A DNA stretch of 64,000 nucleotides from Hordeum vulgare subsp. vulgare (GCF_904849725.1 NC_058524.1:552237763-552301762), one strand, 5' to 3'. Numbered from the stretch's first letter, positions 23,046 to 35,374 are shown. Program-made: numbers and translations. Notes: a model not told the origin generated them from the letters alone.

Positions 23046-24809
23046 TGTTGGAAATATGCCCTAGAGGCAATAATAAATTAGTTATTATTATATTTCCTTG
23101 TTCATAATAATCATTTATTATTCATAATAATTGGGAAACTCAAATACATGTGTGGATACATAGACAACACACTATCCCTATTTAGCCTCTAATTGACTAG
23201 TTCGTTGATCAAAGATGGTCAAGGTTTCCTGGCCATAGGCAAGTATTGTCACTTGATAATGGGATCATATCATTAGGAGAATCATGTGATGGACAAGACC
23301 CAAATTATAAACGTAGCATGTGATCGTGTTATTTTGTTGCTATTGTTTTCTGCGTGTCAAGTATTTATTCCCATGACCATGAGATCATATAACTCACTGT
23401 CACCGGAGGAATACCTTGTGTGTATCAAACGTCACAACGTAACTGGGTGACTATAAAGGTGCTCTACAGGTATCTCCCAAGGTGTCCATTGAGTTAGTAT
23501 GGATCAAGACTGGGATTTGTCACTCCGTGTGACGGAGAGGTATCTCGGGGCCCACTCGATAATACAACATCACAAACATGCCTTGAAAGCAATGTGACTA
23601 AGTGTAAGTCACGGGATCTTGTATTACGGAACGAGTAAAGATACTTGTCAGTAACGAGATTGAAATAGGTATATGGATGCCGACGATCAAATCTCGGGCA
23701 AGTAACATACTGAGGACAAAGGGAATGACATCCGGGATTATATGAATCCTTGGCACAGAGGTTTAACCGATAAGATCTTCGTAGAATATGTAGGATCCAA
23801 TATGGGCATCTAGGTCCCGCTATTGGATATTGACCAAGGAGTGTCTCGGGTCATGTCTACATAGTTCTCGAACCCGCAGGGTCTGCACACTTAAGGTTCG
23901 ATGATGTTTTAGTATAGTTGAGTTATATGTGTTGGTGACCGAAGGTTGTTCGGAGTCTCGGATAATATCACGGACGTCACAAGGGTTTCCGGAATGGTCC
24001 GGAAACGAAGATTGATATATAGGAAGTTTGTGTTTGGATTCCGGAAAGTTTTCGGGCATTACCGGCAGTGTACCGGGAGTGACGAATGGGTTCCGGGGGA
24101 CCACTGGGTGGGACCACCACGCCCCAAGGGGTCCACATGGGTTTGTTGGATGCACAATAAGGTATAATGGGCTAACAAAGTCATCCAAGGAAAGACCATG
24201 AGGAAAAAGTGGAAAATCCAAAAGAGGTGGGAAAATAAGGAAGGAGTCCTGATCCAAGTGGGATTGGAGAAGGACTCCTCCCTCTCTCCCACTTCGGCCG
24301 GCCCAAGGAGGACTCCTTGGTGCGCCAAGGCTGCCTCTCCCCTCCTCCTATATATACTAGAGGTTTAGGGCTTTTGAGACACAACTTTGCCACGTGCAAC
24401 TCAAACCTACACCTCGTAATTCTTCCTCTAGATTAGATTTCTGCGGAGCTCGGGCGGAGCCCTGCAGGAATAGTTCATCACCAACAACGGTGCGCCATCA
24501 TGCTGCCAGAGAACTCATCTACTTCTCCATCTATCTTGCTGGATCAATAAGGCCGAGATCATCATCGAGCTGTACGTGTGCTGAACGCGGAGGTGCCGTC
24601 CGTTCGGCGCTAGATCGGAACGGATCGTGGGACGGTTCGTGGGACGGTTCGTGAAGATGTTCCACTACATCAACCTCGTTTCTTAACGCTTCCTGCTGAG
24701 CGATCTACAAGGGTACGTAGATCTAATCTCCACTCGTAGATGGACATCACCATGATAGGTCTTCGTGTGCGTATGATTTTTTTTGTTTCCCATGCAACGT
24801 TCCCCAACA
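23046..24809 (+). repeat. 3' LTR of the Angela-like element (1764 bp)
   Basis: It starts TGTTGGAAAT after the polypurine tract and ends TCCCCAACA. It differs from the 5' LTR by scattered substitutions and a small deletion near 23125. A TATA-like CTATATATACTAG lies near 24348. Confidence 0.92.
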
Positions 24810-24920
24810 GTAGCCCGTTTGCCTCATGTAGCAGTGCCGCTATGTCGCCTAGCCCGTTTGCTACCTCGGCCCCGTGCCTCTGCGGCTAGTCCGGCTACCC
24901 CGCTGCCCGTGCTCTAGCAG

Positions 24921-25205
24921 GTGCTTTTGCAGATCCATGAGCACATATGTGCCCCCCTCCTGTCGCTCCGTGACGTGCAAATGCGCCGGCCCATCATCCC
25001 GGAGGAGCAGTGCCGATGCAGTGGAAGATTGCAAAGGAATGCCAAGTCCTTGTCGTCATCGTACATCAAGCGTTCTCAATGGGTCCTGATGTCCAAGATG
25101 GGCATTTCCGAGATCGAGATTGAACCACTAGTGGATTGCTTGCAAAAGTATGCACAACTTTTCCGGAGCCAGCTGCCTCCACATCGCATAGACGCCCTTG
25201 CGTGA
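24921..25205 (+). pseudogene. C-terminal part of LINE ORF1
   Basis: An open frame ending at TGA (25203-25205) includes K-M-G-I-S-E-I-E-I-E-P-L-V-D-C-L-Q-K-Y and F-R-S-Q-L-P-P-H-R-I-D-A-L-A. This resembles the C-terminal end of plant LINE ORF1 proteins, which sits just before ORF2. The frame is open only over this piece. Confidence 0.6.
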
Positions 25206-25300
25206 CTATTCTCCCTGGACGTACCATTTGAAGAGTCCTCGCTGTCCCTAGAATTCTAGAGGGCCAGTTCGGTGGTTTTGTAGGCGTTGTAACGGATAAT

Positions 25301-26540
25301 ACAAATCACAATATCATTGTGTGGAACACACGGGGCTCAACAATGCAGCTAGAGGGGCTGCCATGAGGAGCTTGGTTGGTGAAGCTTCGACATCGGTGGT
25401 GTGCCTCCTGGAGTCCAAGCTGGAAGTGGTCAACCAGCGCGTGATATCCTCGTTCTTGGGGCTAAAATTTGAGCATTTGTGGCTCTCCCTGCGCATGGCA
25501 CGACTAGCGGGATCATTGTGGCATGGGACTCCATGGTGGTCATGGTGCCTGCCTTCCGAATCGACCAGCTTTCGGTCATGGTGGAGATGGCTTTCGGAGG
25601 GGCAACCAGTGGACCCTGACCATGGTTTACGGACCCACCGATGACACGATGAAACCTCAATTCCTGGATGAGCTGCGGGCGGTCAGGGCGGCTTGCACCG
25701 GGTCGTGGGCAGTAGTAGGAGACTCTAATCTCATCGTGGAGGCGACGGACAAAAGCAATAGCATGATCAACATGCGAATGATGGGACGTTTTCGACGCTT
25801 CCTAAATGATGTGGATCTCAAAGAGGCGTGTCTCATTGGGCGATGCTATACGTCGAGTAACAAGAGGAACCACCCAACCCTGGAGAAGATTGACCGCTGG
25901 TTCTCCACAACGGATTGGGATGTCGGGCACCCGGATCACCTGTTGCAAGCCTTGTCCTCCTCCATCTCAGATCACTGCCCGCTGCTCATGTCAACCAATG
26001 TTTCCTTCCATCGAAAATCGCGATTCCACTTACAGAGCTATTGCCCATCGCTGCCCGGGTTCCATGAGGTCGTGGCAATGAACTAGAACTCGCTTCCTCC
26101 GAAAGTGGATCCATTCGTGGACCTCTTTCTGCGGCTAAAAGCTACTGCCAAGGCGCTGACCAGATGGAATCAAGCCAAGATTGGCAACATCAAGGAGCAG
26201 ATTTTGTTGGCAAAGGAGCTCATCTTGTGCTTCGATTAGGCGATGGACACGAGACCTTTGTCGAGCGGAAAGGCATGACTCTGCAAGCAACTCAAGAAGA
26301 AGGTGCTTGGATTGACGTCATTGCAGCGGACCTTTGCCCGGTTAAAATCTCGCATATCATGGCTGAAGGCAGGTGATGCAAGTGAGGCGTTCTTCAAGAT
26401 TTTTGCGAGCCAGCGGCGTAGAAAGAACCATATTTTCAGGCTGAAGAACGGGGCTGCGAAAGCAGACCCGAGGGAGGACATGTGTGCGATGGCGGGGAAC
26501 TACTACGTTGGCCTGCTTGGGGAGTCGGTGCATCGGCAAC
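25301..26540 (+). pseudogene. LINE ORF2: AP-type endonuclease and start of reverse transcriptase
   Basis: ORF2 supplies the endonuclease that nicks the target and the reverse transcriptase. Visible endonuclease motifs are I-I-V-W-N-T-R-G at the start, V-Y-G-P near 25626, and G-D-S-N at 25718-25729, where G-D-F-N is usual. R-N-H-P-T-L-E-K-I-D-R-W-F follows near 25866, and S-D-H at 25967-25975. The stretch 25523-26086 is open; frameshifts lie near 25340 and 25497, and stops at 26084 and further on. Past 26340 the phrase S-W-L-K-A-G-D-A-S-E-A-F-F-K matches the linker leading into L1-type reverse transcriptase. The polymerase itself is lost at the junction with copy B. Confidence 0.85.
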
Positions 26541-28054
26541 TCATACGTCTCCAACGTATCTATAATTTTTGATGGTTCCATGCTATTATCTTGTCAACTT
26601 TGGATGTTTTGTATGCATGAATATGCTATTTTATATCTTTTTTGGGACTAACCTATTAACTCAGTGCCAAGTGCCAGTTCCTGTTTTTTCCGTGTTTTTA
26701 CCCTTTTCAGTGAAGAATATTAAACGGAGTCCAAACAGAATAAAACTTGTGGAATGATTTTTTCCATAATAGAAGATACGCGAGGAACTTGAGAACCAAG
26801 GCAAAGAACCCCGGGGGAGGTCACAAGCCCCCTAGGCACGGCCTGGGGGGCGCCTAGCACGCTTGTGGGCCCCCCCGTGGCTCCTTTGCCCTACTTCTTC
26901 CGCCTATAAATTCTCCAAAAATCTGAAACTGCCACAGAGAGCCACGGAAATACTTTTCCGCCGCCGCAAGCTTCTGTCTCCGCAAGATCCCATCCGGGGC
27001 ACGTTCTGGTGCCCTGCCTGAGGGGGGATTCGGACACTGAGGGCTTCTTCATCAACACAATCGCCTCTCTGATGATGTGTGAGTAGTTCAGCACAGACCT
27101 TCGGGTCCATAGCTTATAGCTAGATGGCTTCTTCTCTCTCTTGGATCTTCAATACACAGTTCTCCATGATATTCATGGAGATCTATCCGATGTAATCTTC
27201 TTTTGCGGTGTGTTTGTCGAGATCCGATGAATTGTGGATTTATGATCAGATTATCTATGAATATTATTTGAGTCTCCTCTGATCTCTTATATGCATGATT
27301 TCGTATCCTTGTAATTCTCTTCGAGTTGTGGGTTTTGTTTGGCCAACTTGATCTATAATTCTTGCAATGGGAGAAGTGCTTGGTTTTGGGTTCATACCGT
27401 GCGGTGTCCTCACCGAGTGACAGAAGGGGTAGCGAGGCACGCATCATGTTGTTGCCATCAAGGGTAAAAAGATGGGGTTTATATCTATTGCATGAATTTA
27501 TCCCACTACATCATGTCATCTTGCTTAAGGTGTTACTCCGTTTGTTATGAACTTAATACACTAGATGCATGGATAGCGGTCGATGTGTGGAGTAATAGTA
27601 GTAGATGCATAAAGTATTGGTCTACTTGTCTCGGACGTGATGCCTATATGTATGATCATTGCCTTAGATATCATCATGACTTTGCGCGGTTCTATCAATT
27701 GCTCGACAGTGATTCGTTCACCCACCGTAATATTTGCTATCATGAGAGAAGCCTCTAGTGAACACTATGGCCCCCGGGTCTACTTCACATCATATTTTCA
27801 GCTCTACACTTTTACTTTGTTGCACTTTCCACCTTCAGATCTCACCCTGCAATTAATCGTGAAGGGATTGCCAACCCCTTTATAGCGTTGGGTGCAAGTT
27901 TGTTTGTTTTTGCGCAGGTACTTTGGAGACTTGTCTTGATACTCCTACCGGATTGATACCTTGGTTCTCAAACTGAGGGAAATACTAACTGCTACTTGGC
28001 TGCATCACCCTTTCCTCTTCAAGGGAAAAACCAACGCAAGCTCAAGAGGTAGCA
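26541..28054 (+). repeat. 5' LTR of Gypsy copy B (1514 bp)
   Basis: It starts TCATACGTCTCCAACG (TG changed to TC) after the LINE and ends GAGGTAGCA. It is about 95% like the 3' LTR by eye. TATA-like CCTATAAATTCTCC lies near 26902. Confidence 0.88.
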
Positions 28055-28065
28055 AGAAGAATTTC

Positions 28066-28083
28066 TGGCGCCGTTGCCGGGGA
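28066..28083 (+). promoter_or_regulatory. Primer-binding site of Gypsy copy B
   Basis: TGGCGCCGTTGCCGGGGA is complementary to the 3' end of aspartate tRNA, the usual primer for many plant Gypsy elements. A degenerate second copy (TAGCACCGTTGCCGGGTA) follows about 55 bp downstream. Confidence 0.85.
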
Positions 28084-28417
28084 GGATCAAGTCAAGATTA
28101 GTCCCCGTCAACGTGCCAATTTCTAGCACCGTTGCCGGGTAGTATCAAGTCAAGAATAGTCTCCCTTCAACGTGTCAATTTCTGGCACGGGGGACTATTC
28201 TAAGTGAAGCTTATCCAAGTAACTGCCGCAAACTCATCTCTTGCATTTACTTTTTTTGCCTTTTGCCTCTCGTTTTCCTCTCCCCCACTTCTGAAAAACA
28301 AAAAATTACAAAAATATTTGCCTTTTTCGTTCGCCCTTTTCTTCTGCTTGCTTCCTTTGCTTGTGTGCAATGTGCCTTCAATATGCTTGCATCTTCGCTT
28401 GCTGAAAATCTAGCGAT

Positions 28418-29155
28418 ATGGATCCTCATCCACTTACTAATCTCTTTAGGAGATCCAATTATGTTGATTCAATTGCTAGTGAGTTGAGTGCACTTGACTA
28501 TCTTTATGGAGTTTTGTTTGAGATGCGTGAATCTCAAAATCGTGATGAAGAAATTTATGAAGTGATTCACGAGGGCTCCTTGAATGAAAAGCATGATTGC
28601 AATGGTTTCACTATGAATTCTATTAATGGCAGTCATGCTAAAAATATCTAAAACCCTAAGCTTGGGGATGCTAGTTTTGCTTTGTCCACTACTTGTTGCA
28701 ATGATCATGATTGGGGTGATGATTTTTCTTATGACCGTAAAAATTTGTTTAAGCCTCATGATGATTATGATATTTGCAATAATATTGAAAGTGGGTTTGG
28801 AGAAGTCATGACTTTAGTTGATGATAATCCCACTATTTTTGGAGAGCGGCAATTTTGCATGCATGTGGATCATGAAAAGAATATCCTATGTGATAGCTAT
28901 ATTGTTGGATTTGAATATGATCCCACATGTAATTGTTATGAGAGAGGAAAATATTGTGGTAGAAATTTTCAAATGTTGAGATTGCTATTGTCTCTTTCTT
29001 CTTCCTTGCGTATGGTAACTATTGGTTGTCTTGACAATTTGTTTTCCTGTAAAATGCCTATGCATAGGAAGTATGTTAGACTTAGATATGTTTGTCACAT
29101 GTTTCATGATGCTCTCTTCGTGTCCGATTGCTATCTTTTATGTGAGCATCATTGA
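28418..29155 (+). pseudogene. Unknown ORF of Gypsy copy B (one in-frame stop)
   Basis: A single reading frame of 246 codons starts MDPHPLTNLFRRSNY and ends C-E-H-H-stop. It is broken only by TAA at 28649-28651 (possibly from CAA). It is rich in Asp, Asn and Cys; C-N-D-H-D-W-G-D-D and Y-D-P-T-C-N-C-Y-E-R-G-K-Y are typical phrases. It has no resemblance to the gag of copies A and D, no zinc-knuckle spacing, and no pol motif. It occupies the place where gag sits in A and D, just after the leader and before the shared AAGGGCGTTAAACAATAGCG block. Similar frames occur in other Triticeae repeats as far as I recall, but I know no function. Confidence 0.65.
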
Positions 29156-29854
29156 ATTATCAATGCCTAGCTAAGGGCGTTAAACAATAGCGCTTGTTGG
29201 GAGGCAACCCAATGAATTTATCTTTGCTTTTTTGCTTTCTATTTTGTTGTGTCCACACCATCATGATTCTGTTATGATTGTGTTTTTGTGTTCCTTTTTG
29301 TGTTTGTGCCAAGTAAAACCTTTATGACTAGTTTTGGTGATGGTTGTTTGATCTTGCTAAAAAAGACAGAAACTTTGCGCTCACGAAATTATTTTTAATT
29401 CCTATCCAGAAAGAACTTTTGAGTTGATTCTTTTTGATGCTGGTTGATATGCCAATTGCCCTAATTGTAATGATTTTTCTGAATTTTTGAGATACCATAA
29501 GTATACGAAGTATACATATTTCTACAGACTGGTCTGTTTTTGACAGATTCTGTTTTTGTTGTGTTGATTGCTTATTTTGATGAAACTATGGTACTAGCCG
29601 TGGAGAAGTGGGAATACAGTAATCTAACATCAATCTAAATAGAAATCAAGTTTGCTACAGTACCTAAAGAGTTGGTAGTTTGTTTTCTTATGCTAATGAT
29701 ATCACGAGTTTCTGTTTAAGTTTTGTGTTGTGAAGTTTTCAAGTTTTGGGTGATGTTCTCATGGACAATGGGATAAAGAGTGGAAAGAGCTCAGAGTTTG
29801 GGGATGCCCAAGGCATCCCAAGCAAAATCCAAGGACACCAAAAATCCTAAGCTT

Positions 29855-29879
29855 GGGGATGCCCCGGGAAGGCATCCCC
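29855..29879 (+). other. Conserved 25-nt hairpin, copy B
   Basis: GGGGATGCC, 7-nt loop CCGGGAA, GGCATCCCC. The left arm with its flank (AAGCTTGGGGATGC) repeats the sequence right before the 3' LTR. Confidence 0.85.
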
Positions 29880-31922
29880 TCTTTCGCCTTCAACCCATCG
29901 GTAACGTTACTTGGAGCTATATTTTTATTCACCACATGATATGTGTTTTTCTTGGAGCGACGTGTATTATAGGAGTCTTTTCCTTTTGTTGTGTCACAAT
30001 CATCCTTGCTGCACACCTTTTGAGATAGACATGCACTCATTGTGAATTTGCTAGAACACTCATTGAGCTTCGCATATATCTTTTGAGTTAGGAAATTTAG
30101 CTCACATATGATTCACATATATTTTTTGAGCTAGATAACTTTGCTCTTGTGCTTCACTTAGATCTTTTTAGAGCACCACAATGTCATATTTTGGAGAAAT
30201 AAGAACTCTTGATCTTCACTTATATCTTTTTGAGAGTGCTCTCTCTGAGTAACTTGGTAGTTGGCGTGTGCCATGAAAGAGTCCTAAAGATGATAGGCAT
30301 CCAAAGAGGATATAATAAAAATTTCCATATTCAAGTGCATTGATTAGTAAAGAGAAGTTTGATTCCTCTTAGTTAGTTTTGAGATATGGATTTGGTAATA
30401 TTAGAGTTATGTTAGTGGGGTCTTGTGAATCTAGAAATACTTGTGTTGAAGTTAGTGATTCCCGTAGCATGCACGTATAGTGAACCGCTATGTTAGGAAG
30501 TCGGAGCATAATTGATTTATTGATTGCCATCCTTTCTGTGGCGGTCGGGATCACGCTATGGTTAACACCTACCAACCCTTCCCCTAGGAGTATGCGTTTA
30601 GCACTTTGTTTCGATTACTAATAAAACTTTCGCAATAAGTATATGAGTTCTTCATGACTAATGTGAGTCCATGGTATAGATGCACTTTCACCTTCCACCA
30701 TTGCTAGCCTCTCTAGTGCCGAGCAACTTTCGCCGGTTCACAAACCCACCATATTCCTTCCTCAAAACAGCCACCATAACTACCTATTATGGCATTTTCA
30801 TAGCCATTCCGAGATATATTGCCATGCAACTCCCACCGTTCCGTCTCATGACTTGTGTCGTCACTTTCATATTGCCATTGCATGATCGTAAGATAGCTAG
30901 CGAGATGTTTAAACGTCATACGCTAAGCTATATCGTTGCACATCCCGGTACACTTCCGGAGGCATTTCCTATAGAGTCATCATTGTTCTAATCATTGAGC
31001 TGTGAGTAAATAAAAGTGTGATGATCATCATTATTAGAGCATTGTCCCATGTGAGGAAATAAAAAAAAGAGGCCAAAGATGCCCACCAAAAAAATGGAAA
31101 GAGTCCAAAGAGCCCCAACAAAAAAAGAGAGAAAAAGAGAGAAGGGACAATTCTACTATCTTTTTCCACACTTGTGCTTCAAAATAGCACCATGATCTTC
31201 ATGATAGAGAGTCTCTTGTTTGACACTTCCATATACTAGTGGGAATCTTCATTAGATAACTTGGCTTGCATGTTCCAATGACGGGCTTCCTCAAAATTGC
31301 CCTAGGTCTTCGTGAGCAAGCAAGTTGGGTGCACACCCACTAGTTCTCCTTTTGAGCTTTCATACACTTATAGCTCTAAGTGCATCCGTTGCATGGTAAT
31401 CCCTACTCATTCATATTGATATCTATTGATGGGTATCTCCATAGCCCGTTGATATGCCGAGTCGATGTGACCATCTCCTCCTTTTTGCCTCACAACCTCC
31501 ACCACACTCTATTCCACCTATAGTGATATATCCATGGCTCACGCTCATGTATTGCGTGAGAGTTGAAAAGGTTTGAGAAAGTAAGAGTGCGAAAACAATT
31601 ACTTGGCGAATACCGGGGTTGTGCATGATTTAAATTCGTTGTGTGGGGATGATGGAGCATAGCCAGACTATATGATTTTGTAGGGATAACTTTCTTTGGC
31701 CTTGTTATTTCAAAAGTTCATGATTGCCTTGCTAGTTTGCTTGAAGTATTATGGCTTTCATGTCAATAGTAAACTTTTGTTTTGAATCTTACGGATCTGA
31801 ACATTCATGTCACAAGAAAGAAGTTACAAAGGACAAATATGTTAGGTAGCATTCCACATAAAAAATTCAGTCTTTATCACTTCCCTACTCGAGGACGAGC
31901 AGGAGTTAAGCTTGGGGATGCT

Positions 31923-33424
31923 TGATACGTCTCCTACGTATCTATAATTTTTGATGGTTCCACGCTATTATCTTGTCAACTTTGGATGTTTTGTATGCAT
32001 GAATATGCTATTTTATATCTTTTTGGGGACTAACCTATTAACTCAGTGCCAAGTATCAGTTCCTGTTTTTTCCGTGTTTTTGACCCTTTTCAGAGAAGAA
32101 TTAAATGGACTCCAAACGGAATAAAACCTGCGGAATGATTTTTTCCATAACAGAAGATACGCAGGGAACTTGAGAACCAAGGCAAAGGACCCCCGGGGGA
32201 GGTCACAAGCCCCCTAGGCGCGGCCTGGGGGGGCGCCTAGCAGACTTGTGCCCCCCCCCCGTGGATCCTTTGCCCTACTTCTTCCGCCTATAAATTCTCC
32301 AAAAATCTAAAACTGCCACAGAGAGCCACGAAAATACTTTTCCGCCGCCGCAAGCTTTTGTCTCTGCAAGATCCCATCTGGGGCATGTTCTGGTGCCCTG
32401 CCGGAGGGGGGATTCGGACACGGAGGGCTTATTTATCAACACCATTGCCTCTCTAATGATGCGTGAGTAGATCACCACAGACCTTCGGGTCCATAGCTAG
32501 TAGCTAGATGGATTCTTCTCTCTCTTGGATCTTCAATACACAGTTCTCCATGATCTTCATGGAGATCTATCCGATGTAATCTTCTTTTGCGGTGTGTTTG
32601 TCGAGATCCGATGAATTGTGGATTGAGGATCAAATTATCTATGAATATTATTTGAGTCTCCTCTGATCTCTTATATGTATGATTTCGTATCCTTGTAATT
32701 CTCTTCGAGTTGCGGGTTTCGTTTGGCCAACTTGATATGTAATTCTTGCAATGGGAGAAGTGCTTGGTTTTGGGTTCATACCGTGCGGTGTCCTCACCCA
32801 GTGACAGAAGGGGTAGCGAGGAACGCATTGTGTTGTTGCCATCAAGGGTAAAAAGATAGGGTTTATATCTATTGCATGAATTTATCCCTCTACATCATGT
32901 CATCTTGCTTAAGGCATTAACTTAATACACTAGATGCATGATGGATAGCGGTCGATGTGTGGAGTAATAGTAGTAGATGCAGAAAGTATCGGTCTACTTG
33001 TCTCGGACGTGATGCCTATATGTACGACCATTGCCTTAGATATCATCATGACTTTGCGGTTCTAACAATTGCTCGACAGTCATTCGTTCACCCACCGTAA
33101 TATTTGCTATCTTGAGAGAAGCCTCTAGTGAACACTATGGCCCCCGGGTCTACTTCACATCATATTTTCCGGCTTACACTTTTACTTTGTTGCACTTTCC
33201 GCCTCCAAATCTCACCTTGCAATCAATCATGAAGGGATTGACAACCCCTTTGTAGTGTTGGGTGCAAGTTTGTTGTTTTTGCGCAGGTACAGCGGTGCTT
33301 CATCTTGATACTCCTACTGGATTGATACCTTTGTTCTCAAACTGAGGAAAATACTTACTGCTACTGTGCTGCATCACCCTTTCCTCTTCAAGGGAAAAAT
33401 CCAACGCAAGCTCAAGAGGTAGCA
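31923..33424 (+). repeat. 3' LTR of Gypsy copy B (1502 bp)
   Basis: It starts TGATACGTCTCCTACG directly after AGCTTGGGGATGCT and ends GAGGTAGCA at 33424. Chromovirus coding sequence begins at the next base. Confidence 0.9.
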
Positions 33425-33428
33425 GTGC

Positions 33429-34111
33429 ATTGATGTGCCGGGTCACACGGCCATGCTGGTCAACATGATGTCAATAGTCGGTTACCGCTGGTACCCAGAG
33501 TATACAGTAGAGGAGCAGTACCGGGATTTCAATCAGAGTCAGTACCTGTGCACTGTTAGGGTATTCCCACATTACCCTGGAGCCGAGGAGCCGGTCCGTT
33601 GGTCTTATGGATTGGGGGTTACTTTGACATGGCACTACAAGATGCTGCCTACTCAATGTTGACCATCATGAGAGCCATACATGCACTGCTGCAGAATTCA
33701 GAGTTCTGCTATGTTCCCGCTTCTCAGCCAGGAGAAGAAGGATACCTCAGTGGGGTCTACTTTGATTCCTCTATGGAGGATCCGCTGCTGCAGTCCACCG
33801 CTGAGATGTTAGAGAATAGAGACAGAGATGCTCGTGCCCTTCGTATGGAGCTCTATGCTACTCGTCCCCCCTTGTGGACAGCCTTGACACAGCTGGCACC
33901 TGTAGTTCGGACAGGGTATGGGGATATGGAGATGTTGAACCCTGTTAGGACTCATCTTCTAGCTCATGTTGACTGGCCTGCTATAGGAGGTGTCACCCCT
34001 CTTCGGGGACCTCTACTACCACCAGTCAGGGGACCAAGGCCACACCCGTGTCCTTACGGTTCCCAGGGTCTCAGGCTCGAGTATTTCCTGATCAGCAGGT
34101 TGAGCTCCTAG
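33429..34111 (+). pseudogene. Extra ORF upstream of gag in the chromovirus (5' cut, frameshifted)
   Basis: The frame enters from the left (C-I-D-V-P-G-H-T-A-M-L-V) and runs through GYRWYPEYTVEEQYRDFNQ, then Y-G-L-G-V-T-L. One base is missing near 33630, after which the second frame continues Q-D-A-A-Y-S-M-L-T-I-M-R-A and ends at 34111. I know this as a frequent uncharacterised ORF before gag in Triticeae chromoviruses. No enzyme motif is visible. It is separated from gag by about 390 bp with several stops. Its presence in the same sense as gag suggests a separate or spliced message, which is inference. Confidence 0.7.
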
Positions 34112-34502
34112 GCCATGGAGGCAACCTTTATGAGATGCTTTATGCGGATGCTTGAACCCGTGAGAGGAAGAGTAGTATGGTAGTAGTTGTACTTCCACAA
34201 TCCCGTGTGTCTTGTGGAGTATGGCTATGACGTGAGATGAGTTCCGGAGGCATAGATAAATAATGTATAGGAATCTTGGTAAGCCTCTGATGAGTAGTAT
34301 AATCTTTTCAGTAGTTTGCTCTTCGGGTTGAGGTTGTACTGAACTATGTAATGGTGTGTATGAACCATGGTGTATATATAGCAGTTGCTTGTTACCATGT
34401 TGTTCGGATGTTCATTTCCGCATTCCATGTGTTTAGTGCATTCTTAATCCATAGTTAGTATTGATGTTGATATTAGTCTAAGCTGTTAGTTTGTTTGCGA
34501 GG

Positions 34503-35369
34503 ATGGTGTTCACCAAGCTGAACCGTGCCCCTACCCATGAGCAGGGAGAGGGTAGTCAGGCAGCACAAGAGGAACTGCCTCACCCGCCTTCTCTGGCGGA
34601 AGTTATGCTTGAGGGAGAAAGAAACAAGCGAGAGACCAACCGTCTGCTAGAGCGTATTGAGCAAAACATGGCTCGTCAGCCGCAAAATGATGCATTGTCT
34701 CTCAATGACTTTGTCAAGCTGAATCCCCCGAAGTTCCATCACTCTGTCGATCCTCTCGACGCTGATGATTGGTTATGCAGTATATCGTGCAAGATACGCT
34801 CTGCAAATGTTGCTAAGGCTGACAAGGTGACCTTTGCTGCATATTTCCTGGAAGGTCCCGCCAATCTGTGGTGGGAGGATTTTGAAGCTATGCGTCCTGC
34901 CGGACCAGCAGCCACATGGGCTGATTTCAGTGCAACCTTCTCTCTACACCACATTCCAGAGGGTCTGATGGACCGTAAGAGAGAGGAATTATGTGCCTTC
35001 ACCCAGGGAAAGTTGACCGTGGATGCTTATAGCCGCGAGTTCGGTAATCTCGCTCGCTACGCAACTGAAGAGGTGTCAACTGATGCCAAGAAGCAAGCAA
35101 GATTCCGCAAGGGTCTGAGCCCCGAACTTCGTCGTGACCTGCGCCTTCATGAATGCACAAGTTTTCAAGCTCTTGTCAACAAGGCGATCAGTGCTGAGAC
35201 TGGTCATACCGACTATGAAGCCACGAAGAAGCACTCTCGCGATTCGGGCTCCTCATTTGGTTCCGCTTTCCAAAATGCAGGTTGTGGGTCCCGAATAGCT
35301 CCTTGCCGCCAAGATATACCCCAAGGCGATCCTATGTGGCGCCTCGGGCGAACCAGACCAACCCTCTAG
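34503..35369 (+). pseudogene. Chromovirus gag (frameshift near its end)
   Basis: Gag forms the particle that packages the element RNA. The start is the ATG at 34503 (M-V-F-T-K-L-N-R); an in-frame ATG at 34491 adds four residues. After a charged N-terminus a Retrotrans_gag domain spans roughly residues 80-200, with F-L-E-G-P-A-N-L-W-W-E-D-F, R-K-R-E-E-L-C-A-F-T-Q-G and F-R-K-G-L-S-P-E-L-R-R-D-L. The frame shifts near 35275 and stops at 35369. The true continuation with the zinc knuckle is in another frame from about 35328. Confidence 0.88.
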
Positions 35370-35374
35370 CAAAG

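Larger units (their letters stand above)
6911..24809 (+). mobile_element. Angela/BARE-type Copia LTR retrotransposon, nested and interrupted
   Basis: Both LTRs start TGTTGGAAATATGCCC and end CCCCAACA. The flanks are GTAGT (6906-6910) and GTAGC (24810-24814), a 5-bp duplication with one mismatch. The interrupted LINE reads on across the junction. Internal sequence runs 8691-13296 and 22616-23045; the middle is a later solo LTR carrying a Gypsy element. Coding sequence is in the plus direction and riddled with stops. The LTRs differ at perhaps 5-6% of positions plus indels by eye, so the insertion is old. Confidence 0.92.
24810..26540 (+). mobile_element. LINE, right part: ORF1 end and ORF2 endonuclease
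   Basis: This is the continuation of the LINE after the Copia insertion. ORF1 ends at 25205 and ORF2 starts near 25300. ORF2 is cut at 26540 by the 5' LTR of Gypsy copy B, just after the reverse transcriptase domain begins. The remainder of the LINE is not on the other side of B, so it has been deleted or separated. Confidence 0.85.
26541..33424 (+). mobile_element. Gypsy copy B: non-autonomous LTR retrotransposon with a non-gag ORF
   Basis: Both LTRs are present (26541-28054 and 31923-33424), with a primer-binding site, an ORF of about 245 codons unlike gag, and a long non-coding 3' part. That part contains repeated 'ttcacttatatctttt' phrases (30065-30240) and the conserved hairpin. The 5-bp flanks differ (GCAAC left, GTGCA right), and the left flank is LINE while the right flank is chromovirus. 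So B is either a recombinant of two insertions or bounds a deletion. It contains no pol. Confidence 0.88.
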
